Part shown: in pieces, positions 7,501-14,702 of the stretch | How the letters are laid out: every line of letters begins with the position of its first letter | Position numbering within the stretch: the first letter of the stretch is position 1 | Assembly: GCA_946638265.1 (NCBI GenBank) | Contig: CAMPBN010000007.1 | Span: 1 to 19,331, forward strand | Source: an uncultured Bacillota bacterium | GTDB taxonomy: Bacteria > Bacillota > Clostridia > Peptostreptococcales > Anaerovoracaceae | Length of the DNA: 19,331 nucleotides | Reading direction: 5' to 3' | The notes under the pieces: generated by a model | Database searches by the model: none | The model's input: only the letters and a program-made list of their open reading frames with translations | Told to the model about the DNA's origin: nothing | Position numbers and translations under genes: made by a program

Positions 7501-9537
7501 AAGCTCTACGAAAGGGCCTATTACAAGGTTTATCTTTGCGCAAATATAATGATGCTGCTGGCTTTTCTGGCATGGCTGGTGGCCAAGATGGGCAATATGG
7601 CCGTTATCAACAGCCAGTATGAGCAGATCCGCGAGGCCAAGGAGGATGCGGAAATGGCCAACAAGGCCAAGTCAAATTTCCTGGCGCAGATGTCGCATGA
7701 AATCAGAACGCCAATTAACGCTGTGCTGGGAATGGACGAGATGATCCTGCGCGAGAGCAGTGAGCCGGATATCAAGGCATACGCATATGACATCTACAAC
7801 GCCGGAAATACGCTCTTATCGCTTATTAACGATATACTGGATTCGTCCAAAATCGAGTCCGGTAAGATGGAAATCGTGCCGGTGGAATATGAGCTGTCGG
7901 GGCTGATCCGTGATCTTACGAATATGATCAGCCAGAGGGCCCAGGCCAAGGATCTGAAGCTGGAAGTGGAAGCGGATCCGGATCTGCCAAAGGTGCTTTT
8001 CGGTGACGATGTGCGCATTCGACAGGTGGTGACCAATATCCTGACAAATGCGGTGAAATATACCAATACCGGCACGGTATGGCTGCGCTTTGGCGGCAGC
8101 CGCGAGGGCGACAAGCTGAATCTCCACGTGGAAGTGGAAGATACGGGTATCGGTATCAAGGCAGAAGATCTGCCAAAACTCTTTGAAGCATATCAGCGGA
8201 TTGAAGAGGGCAGGAACCGCAAGATTGAAGGCACGGGACTGGGCATGAATATTACGGTGCAGCTTTTGCGCCTGATGGGAAGCCATCTGGAGGTTACCAG
8301 TATTTACGGTAAGGGTTCCAAGTTCTACTTTGACCTGACTCAGGGGATAGTGGATGGCAGTGCCATGGGAAATTTCAATCGTATGGCCAACGGAACAGAT
8401 GCTTTTGCAGTTGAGGACAGGGGCTTCACGGCGCCGGATGCAAAGGTGCTGGTGGTAGACGACAATTCCATGAACAGGAAAGTATTCAGAAGCCTGCTCA
8501 AGCGTTTGAAGGTGCAGGTGGATGAAGCTTCCGGCGGTATGGAGGCATTGGCAAAGGTAGAGATGAATCATTACGATTTCATCTTTATGGATCATATGAT
8601 GCCTGAAATGGACGGCGTGGAGACTATGAAGAGGATGCGCGGGATGGAATGCTGCAACGGCATACCTATCTATGTGCTGACTGCCAATGCGGTGACAGGT
8701 GCCAGAGAAGAATATATGAAGATGGGCTTTGACGGATTTATCGCCAAGCCTGTGGCAGCGGACAAATTGGAGGAGGCTCTTCGCGAGGCTCTGCCTGACG
8801 ATATGAAAAAGCCGCTGACGGAAGAAGAGAAAAAAGCCATGGAGGAGACAACGCGGGGTAAATCCAACCCTCTGCCGGACGAGCTTCCGGATGTGGACGG
8901 TCTGGATTGGAATTACGCTTGGCTTCACCTGCCGAGCATGGAGATGCTCAAAGACGGAGTGCAATCATTCTACGATATACTGGAACTACAGGCAGACAAG
9001 CTGCAGGAGTTCTATGACGAAATCGCTGCGATGGCCGGTGCGGATACCGGCGGCGCGGGCGTCGCAAGCGACGCCCCCGGCGGCTTCATGGACCAGTACC
9101 GCATCCAGGTGCACGGCATGAAATCCGCCGCCGCCACCATCGGCATAGTGCCTCTGGCGGGCGCCGCCAAAATCCTGGAATTCGCAGCCCTGGCCGGCCG
9201 CGCCGATATCGTTCTTTCGGTACACCCTACCTTCATCAACGAATGGCGTTCCTACGGCGAAAAGCTGAGAGGCGTATTCGGGCTGGGTGCGGACGAAGAG
9301 AACGCGGCCGACAAAGAAACCGGAGATAAAGCGCTCCTCGGTACCATGTTGGACATGCTGGCTCCTGCCATGGAGGACCTGGATATAGACACTGCGGATG
9401 AAATCATGCTGCGTATGAAAGATTTCACATATGGCCCTGAGATTGACGAAAAGATCAAAAAGCTTGGCGGTGCGGTGAAAAATCTGGATGAAGATATGGC
9501 CGGTTCCATTATGGAAGAGATACGAAACCTGCTCTGA
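4576..9537 (+). CDS. Giant hybrid sensor histidine kinase (ECF-S-like membrane domain, propeller, HisKA-HATPase-REC-HPt)
   Basis: About 1653 residues. Order: a 5-6 helix membrane domain (about 8-185) with an FLDAVGTFLAAVLMGPLAGAVTG signature resembling ECF-transporter S components; a hydrophobic segment ending in a signal-peptidase-like AVAED site (about 198-225); two-component-regulator propeller repeats (about 230-890, GLSSAEINTIAQ and GYIWAG/GLWIGT-type blades); a Y_Y_Y-like domain (about 900-975); a TM helix (about 984-1005). HisKA follows (MSHEIRTP, H1041), then HATPase_c with N-box NILTNAVKYT and G-boxes DTGIGI and GTGLGM. The receiver has phospho-acceptor D1339 and the conserved KP; HPt has HGMKSAA at H1513; a helical tail follows. 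This is a full four-step phosphorelay in one chain. GAGGGTGA (4560-4567) lies 8 nt before ATG 4576, favouring it over the in-frame GTG at 4564, which is inside that site. The next gene follows after 66 bp with no terminator. Confidence 0.93.
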   Translation: MRKYYFPITRRSVALIIVGVLTNIICFSIATNYSIPFFLDAVGTFLAAVLMGPLAGAVTGILSTIVFGMGAIFYALPIIGASFVVGKLIYRQERIDAFRVISTGVLSGFVSAILALPTNLIINGGMTGNEWGDALVEMLFEQIRFKPLCSLAGGLFINIPDKFFTLLFIVFLTGFFRKAGVTLTLTKESEESETSAKKGLGGFFALLLAAVLTLGTVPVMPAVAEDGSFGVDFSAEYAKNFYGVEEGLSSAEINTIAQTGDGYIWAGAYSGLYRYNGVTFEQAALDERIANVMALYSDRKGRLWIGTNDSGVACYDPYSGEIIFVTKEEGLPSNSVRDICEDEKGNIYVATATYLCRLSLVPAKDKAALLGDGENSRKRSAVDKEASTSMGVVRLTIYDEMTDITYAYSLVSAGDNRICGVTDTGTVFLVDNDKLVGVAECEDEGFSYSCISYYGNDNFLVGTTGSRAEYMNFSSGTFNKVSSMEIRGISGIDCLAYNSSLGGFFVGATDGFGFVSKAGQFQNFNTDNFNSTISDVMVDRQGNIWFTSTKHGISKFSANPFKDLFRKGGLAYKPVNAILLDGAFIYVGTDSGLMKLEKSSGKAVEDERLAPLSNQRIRHIMKDQAGSLWISTYGPDGLVRVGADGEYYSYNRGNTGIKGSKFRFVLELSDGRILAASTEGVSFIKNGAVIATLGEADGLTVPKILGGAEDADGTIWLGTDGGGVYTVKDGKVEKHFGKNEGLQSEVVMKIVPCTGGRIYVGSNGLYFHGDGEDTVRKLTHFPYNNNYDVYIGNDGRAFVSSSAGLYVVSEAEMLADEGDYSYALLNRKRGLTTTLTANAFSAAAETRIYLCCTEGVRVLEMGEYDNFDSHYQIVLRGIFKDGEPVSSVNGIYNIPAGAGQVKILPAVLNYTVSDPLINISLEGSDYEDLTMRQSDLGEIYYPSLPYGTYNLKVRVLSDSGGDVKKEMTFILQKDSKLYERAYYKVYLCANIMMLLAFLAWLVAKMGNMAVINSQYEQIREAKEDAEMANKAKSNFLAQMSHEIRTPINAVLGMDEMILRESSEPDIKAYAYDIYNAGNTLLSLINDILDSSKIESGKMEIVPVEYELSGLIRDLTNMISQRAQAKDLKLEVEADPDLPKVLFGDDVRIRQVVTNILTNAVKYTNTGTVWLRFGGSREGDKLNLHVEVEDTGIGIKAEDLPKLFEAYQRIEEGRNRKIEGTGLGMNITVQLLRLMGSHLEVTSIYGKGSKFYFDLTQGIVDGSAMGNFNRMANGTDAFAVEDRGFTAPDAKVLVVDDNSMNRKVFRSLLKRLKVQVDEASGGMEALAKVEMNHYDFIFMDHMMPEMDGVETMKRMRGMECCNGIPIYVLTANAVTGAREEYMKMGFDGFIAKPVAADKLEEALREALPDDMKKPLTEEEKKAMEETTRGKSNPLPDELPDVDGLDWNYAWLHLPSMEMLKDGVQSFYDILELQADKLQEFYDEIAAMAGADTGGAGVASDAPGGFMDQYRIQVHGMKSAAATIGIVPLAGAAKILEFAALAGRADIVLSVHPTFINEWRSYGEKLRGVFGLGADEENAADKETGDKALLGTMLDMLAPAMEDLDIDTADEIMLRMKDFTYGPEIDEKIKKLGGAVKNLDEDMAGSIMEEIRNLL
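9034..9076 (+). repeat. Two GC-rich hairpins inside the kinase HPt linker
   Basis: GCCGGT (9034-9039) pairs with ACCGGC (9046-9051), and GGGCGTCGC (9057-9065) pairs with GCGACGCCC (9068-9076) across a 2-nt loop. Together they encode a Gly/Ala-rich segment (GADTGGAGVASDAPGG) between two HPt helices. Third positions in about 9030-9200 are much richer in C and G than in flanking codons. It could be a small in-frame palindromic insertion. Confidence 0.5.
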
Positions 9538-9603
9538 GAGCAAAACATAAAATGACTTAAACAGCGGCGAATTACCGTAAAAAGGCGAAAGGAAACAGGC
9601 ACA

Positions 9604-10362
9604 ATGGAAAAGATACTTCTTATCGGAAAAAGCGGAAATGAGATGAAGCAGCTCAACGAATATTTTCACGACTGCTTCCGCATAATGTCATGCACGGAGA
9701 CTACACAGAACGCCCCGGCCATGCTGAAAGTAGTGGAGCCGGACCTGGTGCTGGCGGTGCTTTCAGGGGTCTACGATGTGGATATGAGCATATTCGACAT
9801 CCTTTGCACCGAGTACAGCCACATCCCGGTCCTTACCATCGGCGAAAAGGGCGAATTTACCAACTTCTCTGCGTATTACAAGGGCGTATTCGAAAACCTG
9901 ATGCCGCCTCTCAGCTTTGAAGAGGTGCTCTTTGCCATATGCCGCAGGCTGAACATTGCGGTTCCGCCGCACAAACCCGGTGGAGGAATGCTTTCCGATG
10001 ACAGAAAGACCATTCTGGTGGTGGACGACAACGCCATGACTCTCCGCAGCATCAAGAGCATGCTGGAGGACAATTACAATGTTACTATCGCAAATTCCGG
10101 AATGAAGGCCATGACTGCCATCGGCAAGGAAAAGCCGGATCTGATCCTGCTGGACTACGAAATGCCTGTCTGCGACGGGCGTCAGACCTTGGAAATGATA
10201 CGCGCGGACGAAGATATATGCGATATCCCTGTCATATTCCTGACAGGTGTCAGCGACAGAGAACATGTGGAAGCAGTGCTGAAGCTGAAGCCGCTGGGCT
10301 ATCTGCTGAAGCCGGCGGTGCGGGAAACACTTATCGACGCGATAGAAAAGGGGCTTAGATGA
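9604..10362 (+). CDS. Two-receiver response regulator (degenerate REC + intact REC), no output domain
   Basis: 252 residues. The C-terminal half (about 135-252) is a complete receiver: VVDDN acidic pocket, phospho-acceptor D184 in LLDYEMP, a conserved T in FLTG and a K in LLKPA. The N-terminal 115 residues follow the same alternating strand/helix pattern (KILLIGKS, PDLVLAVLSG, IPVLTIGEKG, ENLMPP) but lack the acidic pair, the aspartate and the lysine, so they look like a pseudo-receiver. No DNA-binding or enzymatic domain is present. The regulator may act as a phosphate shuttle or through protein contact, most plausibly between the upstream kinase and the downstream HD-GYP protein. ATG 9604 is preceded by GAAAGGA at about 10 nt. 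Its stop overlaps the next start (ATGA), implying translational coupling. Confidence 0.85.
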   Translation: MEKILLIGKSGNEMKQLNEYFHDCFRIMSCTETTQNAPAMLKVVEPDLVLAVLSGVYDVDMSIFDILCTEYSHIPVLTIGEKGEFTNFSAYYKGVFENLMPPLSFEEVLFAICRRLNIAVPPHKPGGGMLSDDRKTILVVDDNAMTLRSIKSMLEDNYNVTIANSGMKAMTAIGKEKPDLILLDYEMPVCDGRQTLEMIRADEDICDIPVIFLTGVSDREHVEAVLKLKPLGYLLKPAVRETLIDAIEKGLR

Positions 10363-12611
10363 TAAAACTTTTCGGCAAAAAACAAAAAATACGGACAGAC
10401 GGTGCAGATGCAAGTGCAGAGCAGGCGGTCTCTATATCCTCTGATTATGTACCGGCAGCATCTGCAGGCAGCCGGCAGTACATGCTGCCTGCGATAATTT
10501 GCTTTATCGGCATCGTAATAAATGTAGGCGGGAGGACTGCCATCTACTCTTCCGGGCTGCCGCTCTATTTCGATACGGCAGGAACCATTTTGGCGGCGTT
10601 TCTCGGCGGTTATGTTCCGGGTATAGCAACAGCGCTGCTGACCAATATTTTAAATTACCTGACGGACTCCGTGTCCATATATTACGGAGCCATCAACGTA
10701 TTGCTTGCGCTGGTTACGACCTTTGCGGCTCACAACGGAAAACTGCGCAGTGCGCGTGGCGTGGCACTGTATGTCATCATCATGGCTGCCATCAGCGCCG
10801 GCATCGGCGGTATCATCACCTGGGTGCTCCAGGGCATGGGAATGAATGAAAACGAGACCATCATGGCTTTCCTGATGAAGTATGCACATGCTGATAATTT
10901 TGCAAAATGGTATTTTTTCAACTTCCTCGTGAACATAGCGGATAAAACCATTGCTGCAGGCATAGCGTGGCTATTTTTGTATGTCATTCCACAGAAGAAT
11001 TGGGAAAAATTTGAGCTGACAGGCTGGAAGCAGACGCCTCTTACAAAAGAACAGGTGAAAGAAGTTTACAGCCGCAAATACGGTGCTATGTCCCTCAATG
11101 CAAGGATAGTGACCATTCTTACCATATTTTCTTTCGTGATTGCAGCCACATGCACTACGCTCTCATTAAAACTTTTCGAGGAGTATTCCGTGCAGCAGCA
11201 TACCAATCTGGCTATCGGCGTAGCGCGAATGGCAGCGGCGGTGGTGGAAGGCGACCGGGTGGACTACTACCTGAATGGCGGGAACTTCACGGAAAGTTAC
11301 AAAAACACCCAAAAGCTGCTCCAATCCATATTACGCAATACGCCTGAAGTGGAATATATTTACGTTTACAAGATTTTGCCTGATGGCTGCCATGTTGTGT
11401 TTGATGTGGACACGGAATCCCTGGCTGCCACACCTATCGGTGAAATCGAGGCGTTTGACAGCGCTTTCATGGATTATTTGCCCGATCTTCTCAGCGGAAA
11501 CCGCATAGAACCTATGATATCCGATGACAAATACGGCTGGCTGCTGACGGCATACGAGCCGGTCTATGATTCGGATGGTTCATGTGCATGCTATGCCGGA
11601 GTCGATATTGCCATGCAAGGGATTGTAGCCTACGGCTGGCGTTTTTTGGCAAAACTTTTCGGACTTTTCAGCGGATTTTTCTTCCTGACACTGGCTGTGG
11701 TAGTGTGGATGGCGAAATATCGCCTGCTGCTGCCAATCGATTCCATGGCTTATCTGGCGGACAATTTCAAATATGACGATGAATACGAGAGAAAAAGGAA
11801 TGTGCAGGAGCTTTCGCAGCTGGGTATAAAAACGGGCGGTGAAATAGAAAATCTGTACAGAGCGTTATTGCGCAATACCGAGGAGAGCACCAGGTATTTT
11901 GAAGAAAACAGGCGCAAGCTTGAAAAAATAGACGCACTTCAGGCCAATCTTGTGATGGTGCTGGCGGAGTTTACGGAAAAACGCGATGAGACTTCAGGCA
12001 TCCATGTGCGCAGGACTGCGGCTTTTATGGACATTTTAGCGCACAGGATGAAAGAACTCGGGTATTACTGTGACGAAATCACCGATGAATTTATTCATGA
12101 CGTGGTTTTGGCCGCGCCGCTCCACGATATCGGAAAAATCGCCATTCCGGACGAAGTGCTGAAAAAGCACGGAGAACTCACAGCGGAAGAGCAGGAAATC
12201 ATGAAAACCCATGCAACGGAAGGCCGCAGCATGATGGAAAAAGCCATGGAGGCTTTGCCGGATGCGGACTACCTGGCGGCAGCCAGAGATATCGCGGGCA
12301 GCCATCATGAAAGATGGGACGGCACCGGGTATCCGCAAGGGATTTCGGGGGAGAAAATCCCTCTTTCGGCGCGCCTCATGGCCGTGGTTGATGCATTCGA
12401 CAATTTCATGGAAGATAAGGATTGCAGCACCGATGAACTGGCGGCAGAGTCATGCGACAGCATCCTGGAGATGATAAAGAATGGCAGCGGAACGGCTTAC
12501 GACCCGCTGGTAACGGATGCGTTTCTCAAAGCGCGGGACGAAATCGTGCCTGCCGCACAGAAATTTGCGCGCTCGCCGGAACAGAGGGCTCAGATGGATT
12601 CAAAGTCATAA
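10359..12611 (+). CDS. Membrane HD-GYP domain phosphodiesterase with ECF-S-like and Cache-like sensing regions
   Basis: 750 residues. After a short cytoplasmic lead, residues about 42-215 form a multi-pass membrane domain with the same YFDTAGTILAAFLGGYVPGIATA type of signature as the kinase two genes upstream. A TM helix (about 250-272), an extracytoplasmic region of about 150 residues with Cache-like features (IEYIYVYKI-type strand; YEPVYDSDGSCACYAGVDI) and another TM (about 428-455) follow. A linker with coiled-coil character leads to HD-GYP (about 545-730): HDIGK with H589/D590, HHERWDGTGYP with the GYP triad at 657-659. The family hydrolyses cyclic di-GMP to pGpG or GMP using a bound metal centre; the key motifs look intact. 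The start codon overlaps the upstream stop. A strong terminator follows immediately. The operon couples a phosphorelay to second-messenger turnover. Confidence 0.92.
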   Translation: MIKLFGKKQKIRTDGADASAEQAVSISSDYVPAASAGSRQYMLPAIICFIGIVINVGGRTAIYSSGLPLYFDTAGTILAAFLGGYVPGIATALLTNILNYLTDSVSIYYGAINVLLALVTTFAAHNGKLRSARGVALYVIIMAAISAGIGGIITWVLQGMGMNENETIMAFLMKYAHADNFAKWYFFNFLVNIADKTIAAGIAWLFLYVIPQKNWEKFELTGWKQTPLTKEQVKEVYSRKYGAMSLNARIVTILTIFSFVIAATCTTLSLKLFEEYSVQQHTNLAIGVARMAAAVVEGDRVDYYLNGGNFTESYKNTQKLLQSILRNTPEVEYIYVYKILPDGCHVVFDVDTESLAATPIGEIEAFDSAFMDYLPDLLSGNRIEPMISDDKYGWLLTAYEPVYDSDGSCACYAGVDIAMQGIVAYGWRFLAKLFGLFSGFFFLTLAVVVWMAKYRLLLPIDSMAYLADNFKYDDEYERKRNVQELSQLGIKTGGEIENLYRALLRNTEESTRYFEENRRKLEKIDALQANLVMVLAEFTEKRDETSGIHVRRTAAFMDILAHRMKELGYYCDEITDEFIHDVVLAAPLHDIGKIAIPDEVLKKHGELTAEEQEIMKTHATEGRSMMEKAMEALPDADYLAAARDIAGSHHERWDGTGYPQGISGEKIPLSARLMAVVDAFDNFMEDKDCSTDELAAESCDSILEMIKNGSGTAYDPLVTDAFLKARDEIVPAAQKFARSPEQRAQMDSKS

Positions 12612-12642
12612 AAAACCGGAGGGGTTGTCCCTCCGTTTTTTA
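12611..12642. terminator. Shared terminator of converging transcripts
   Basis: CGGAGGG (12617-12623) pairs with CCCTCCG (12629-12635), loop GTTGT, A-run before and T-run after. It begins at the stop codon of the HD-GYP gene and abuts the 3' end of the pseudouridine synthase gene, so it can act in both directions. Confidence 0.9.
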
Positions 12643-13359
12643 TATTTTTTTTAAGTATTCGATTTCTTCAGGAGTAAGTTTGCGGTAATGCCCTTCCATC
12701 AGGCGGCCGAGATACAGCTCGCCCATGGCCACGCGCTGCAGGGAAACCACTTTGTTGCCCACTGCTTTGAACATGCGGCGGACCTGGCGGTATTTGCCTT
12801 CGCGGATCTGAATCTCGGCAACGGCATAGCCTCTGGTCTGTTTCAGGACTTTCACTCTGGCCGGGGAGGTGATAAAACCTCCGATATCCACGCCTTTGCG
12901 CAGCTTTGCCAGGCGCTCGTCGGAAAGCACGCCTGTGACTTCAGCACGATAGGTTTTGTAAACATGATGTTTCGGATGCGCCAGTTTGTTGGCCAGATCT
13001 CCGTCGTTGGTCATGATCAGGAGACCGGATGTGTTATAATCCAGCCTTCCTACAGGAAAAACTCTTTCCGTAACATCGCCCAAAAGGTCTGTGACAATAG
13101 GGCGCCCTTTCTCGTCTGAAAGCGTGGTGACATATCCCACCGGCTTGTTCAGCATGTAGTAGACCAGTTTTTTGTGCAGGCTGATGACATCGCCGTTGAC
13201 TTCGACGGTGTCTCCCGGGCCTACTTCCGTTCCCAGCTCGTGTACCGTAATTCCGTTGATCTTCACATTGCCGGCAGCTATCAGCTGGTCGGCCTTGCGG
13301 CGGGAGGTGAGCCCCGACTGGGCTATATATTTGTTAAGTCTGATTTTTTCTTCGTTCAT
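12640..13359 (-). CDS. rluB: 23S rRNA pseudouridine synthase, RsuA/RluB family
   Basis: 239 residues, normal for the family. An S4 RNA-binding domain occupies residues 1-60 (IRLNKYIAQSGLTSRRKADQLI, GNVKINGITV). The catalytic domain follows: MLNKPVGYVTTLSDEKGRP, then GRLDYNTSGLL with catalytic aspartate D107, and a C-terminal REGKYRQVRRMF block. The family isomerises a uridine in the peptidyl-transferase region of 23S rRNA (RluB) or in 16S rRNA (RsuA); the RluB assignment is the usual one for Gram-positive members but is not proven here. The Shine-Dalgarno before ATG 13359 is weak (AGAAGAG). The upstream HD-domain gene ends 39 bp away with no terminator between, so the two are probably co-transcribed. 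Confidence 0.9.
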   Translation of the reverse strand: MNEEKIRLNKYIAQSGLTSRRKADQLIAAGNVKINGITVHELGTEVGPGDTVEVNGDVISLHKKLVYYMLNKPVGYVTTLSDEKGRPIVTDLLGDVTERVFPVGRLDYNTSGLLIMTNDGDLANKLAHPKHHVYKTYRAEVTGVLSDERLAKLRKGVDIGGFITSPARVKVLKQTRGYAVAEIQIREGKYRQVRRMFKAVGNKVVSLQRVAMGELYLGRLMEGHYRKLTPEEIEYLKKI

Positions 13360-13398
13360 TTTTCTCTTCTAAATGTAAATGTCTGAATTCAATATGCG

Positions 13399-14370
13399 TT
13401 AAACTTCCTGCCAGGCACCGCTTTCGATGAAAAGCCCCAGGAGAGTCTCATCCAGTTTGCCGTGCTGCGCCATGTCTTTCATGATTTCCAAAGACTCATA
13501 CGGCGGGAGGGGCTTCTTGTAAGGCCTGTCCCTGGCTACCAGCGCGTCATAAACATCCAAAATGGTCAAAAGCCGCACATGCCAGTCTATTTCATCGCCT
13601 TTTTTGTGTGCAGGGTAGCCCGAGCCGTCCAACAGTTCGTGGTGGTCGGCAGCCCACTTCGGGATTTCCGCATCGGCTTTCGGGAATTTCATCTCGGACA
13701 GGAGCTTTGCGGTCAGCGCCGCGTGTTTTTCCATAATACCCCGTTCGTGCCTGGTCAGCGTGCCCCTGCGAATAGAGAGCTTGCTTATCTCAATCGGGTC
13801 TAGCCAAGGATGCTCCTCGCCGCTTTCGTTGACATAGGTCATATGCGACAGCCGGTCGATAAAATCCAGATCTTTTTCCGAAAGATCGGCAGCCTTGTCT
13901 ATGCGGCGGATGAAGTTGTCTGCTTTTTTCAGAAGCTCGGCGCGCTCGTTATAGATGTCTTCCGGCATTCTGCCTTCCAAAAAGGCCACTTTATCCAAAG
14001 CACCTATCAGGCGCAATCTGCCAAAAACGCGCTGCTCGTAGCCGCCCAGCCGGGTATCTTTGTTCATTATATGCAGAGGAGTTACCAGCTTGCCCACATC
14101 GTGGAGCTGCACTGCCAAAGTGAATCGGCGGAGCTCCTCGTCGCTGATATGACCATGCTTCCAGCGGCCTGAAAGAGAGCCTTCGTTTTCATTGATCCAG
14201 CGCAGGAAAGCCTGACCCCTGATAGTCATATTTTTGGAGTGTCGCGCATTGTAAGGAGTCAGCGCGTCGATGGCAGTGGACATCACATCCACCATGCTGT
14301 CCAGCATTTCTTCGAGCTCGCGGATATGCTCTTCGTAGCTCACATCGGTTTTGCCGATTTTATCATTCAT
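13399..14370 (-). CDS. Cytosolic HD-GYP-type protein with long insertion
   Basis: 323 residues from ATG 14370, chosen because AAGGAGG (14384-14378) sits exactly 7 nt upstream; an in-frame GTG at 14394 has no comparable site. No membrane segment or receiver is present. An N-terminal helical stretch (YEEHIRELEEMLDSMVDVMSTAIDALTPYNARHSKN) leads into the HD-GYP fold: HDVGK with H90/D91, and HHELLDGSGYP with the GYP triad at 251-253. The distance between these motifs is about 150 residues, against about 58 in the other HD-GYP protein of this window, so roughly 90 residues are inserted (NKDTRLGG... to ...RRGTLTRHERG). Cyclic di-GMP hydrolysis is likely from the retained motifs, but the insertion may alter substrate or regulation. 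A promoter lies at 14422-14450. Confidence 0.85.
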   Translation of the reverse strand: MNDKIGKTDVSYEEHIRELEEMLDSMVDVMSTAIDALTPYNARHSKNMTIRGQAFLRWINENEGSLSGRWKHGHISDEELRRFTLAVQLHDVGKLVTPLHIMNKDTRLGGYEQRVFGRLRLIGALDKVAFLEGRMPEDIYNERAELLKKADNFIRRIDKAADLSEKDLDFIDRLSHMTYVNESGEEHPWLDPIEISKLSIRRGTLTRHERGIMEKHAALTAKLLSEMKFPKADAEIPKWAADHHELLDGSGYPAHKKGDEIDWHVRLLTILDVYDALVARDRPYKKPLPPYESLEIMKDMAQHGKLDETLLGLFIESGAWQEV

Positions 14371-14421
14371 GGCCGCTCCTCCTTTCGCCTGCACAGTCTG
14401 CGCTGCGCGTTCACCTACTAA

Positions 14422-14450
14422 ATATTAGCATTCTCAGCACTCTCGGTCAA
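14422..14450 (-). promoter_or_regulatory. Promoter of the HD-GYP / pseudouridine synthase operon
   Basis: Minus strand: TTGACC (14450-14445), 17-bp spacer, TAATAT (14427-14422), about 50 bp before ATG 14370. It begins directly after the toxin-RNA terminator hairpin. Confidence 0.8.
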
Positions 14451-14454
14451 TATA

Positions 14455-14483
14455 AATCCCCGGGGGTCGTGGATCCGGGGATT
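14455..14483 (-). terminator. Terminator hairpin of the small-peptide (toxin) mRNA
   Basis: Perfect 9-bp stem AATCCCCGG (14455-14463) / CCGGGGATT (14475-14483), 13 nt after the peptide stop codon, followed on the minus strand by a T-rich TTTATATTG. Its loop contains, on the plus strand, GGTCGTGG, identical to the loop region of the antitoxin RNA terminator at 14746-14753. Confidence 0.65.
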
Positions 14484-14495
14484 CTTGGCTGGTTG

Positions 14496-14585
14496 CTATT
14501 TGTGATATCCGCTCAGCCATTTGCAAATATAGTATGAAATTACATTTGCTGCAGCAGATATCAATATAGTTTTAATAAGTTGCAA
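14496..14585 (-). CDS. 29-residue hydrophobic peptide, putative type I toxin (Fst-like)
   Basis: TTG start (14585-14583) exactly 7 nt after a perfect AGGAGG (14598-14593); stop TAG at 14498-14496. The product has one hydrophobic helix (residues about 3-21, LIKTILISAAANVISYYI) and a basic/aromatic tail CKWLSGYHK. This hydrophobic-helix plus K/R-W-L plus charged-tail layout matches Fst-type and related short membrane toxins of Bacillota. The gene has its own promoter, a leader hairpin sequestering the Shine-Dalgarno and a terminator. A divergent short RNA carries sequence complementary to the start region. An overlapping GTG in another frame gives only 10 codons. The toxin role is inferred from architecture; the family match is by eye. 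It could also be a non-toxic small membrane protein. Confidence 0.72.
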   Translation of the reverse strand: MQLIKTILISAAANVISYYICKWLSGYHK

Positions 14586-14593
14586 ACTGACAC
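14562..14593. repeat. Direct repeat A over the toxin start site
   Basis: A 32-bp copy of a sequence repeated at 14703-14731, sharing CAATA, AGTTTTAATAAG and GCAAACTGACAC and differing by one substitution and a 3-bp indel. Repeat A spans the end of the toxin Shine-Dalgarno, the start codon and the first codons, so the toxin mRNA carries its complement. Confidence 0.85.
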
Positions 14594-14620
14594 CTCCTTT
14601 CTGTTACTACAGTGTAGGAG
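14593..14620 (-). promoter_or_regulatory. Leader hairpin sequestering the toxin Shine-Dalgarno
   Basis: In the minus-strand transcript CTCCT (14620-14616) pairs with AGGAG of the ribosome site (14598-14594), with an inner CTGT (14612-14609) / ACAG (14604-14601) stem and AGTA loop. Such 5' occlusion of the ribosome site is a known feature of fst mRNA. Confidence 0.7.
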
Positions 14621-14634
14621 ATAGCAACGTACAA

Positions 14635-14663
14635 ATTTTATCATAATAGTAAAAAATTGTAAA
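14635..14663 (-). promoter_or_regulatory. Promoter of the toxin mRNA
   Basis: Minus strand: TTTACA (14663-14658), 17-bp spacer, TAAAAT (14640-14635). Predicted start near 14628-14630, giving a transcript of about 180 nt to the 14455 hairpin. Confidence 0.8.
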
Positions 14664-14668
14664 TAGGA

Positions 14669-14697
14669 TTGACAAAAAAAGATTTTCGTGCTAAAAT
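14669..14697 (+). promoter_or_regulatory. Promoter of the antitoxin RNA
   Basis: TTGACA (14669-14674), 17-bp spacer, TAAAAT (14692-14697). It is back-to-back with the toxin promoter, with 5 bp between the -35 boxes, so the two RNAs are divergent. The perfect -35 suggests it is the stronger one. Confidence 0.85.
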
Positions 14698-14702
14698 AAC
14701 GG

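Noticed and set aside
7816..8964. 382-codon open frame on the minus strand opposite the kinase catalytic region
   Set aside because: It lies entirely over the HisKA, HATPase and receiver domains, whose residues explain the sequence. The His-rich product has no recognisable domain.
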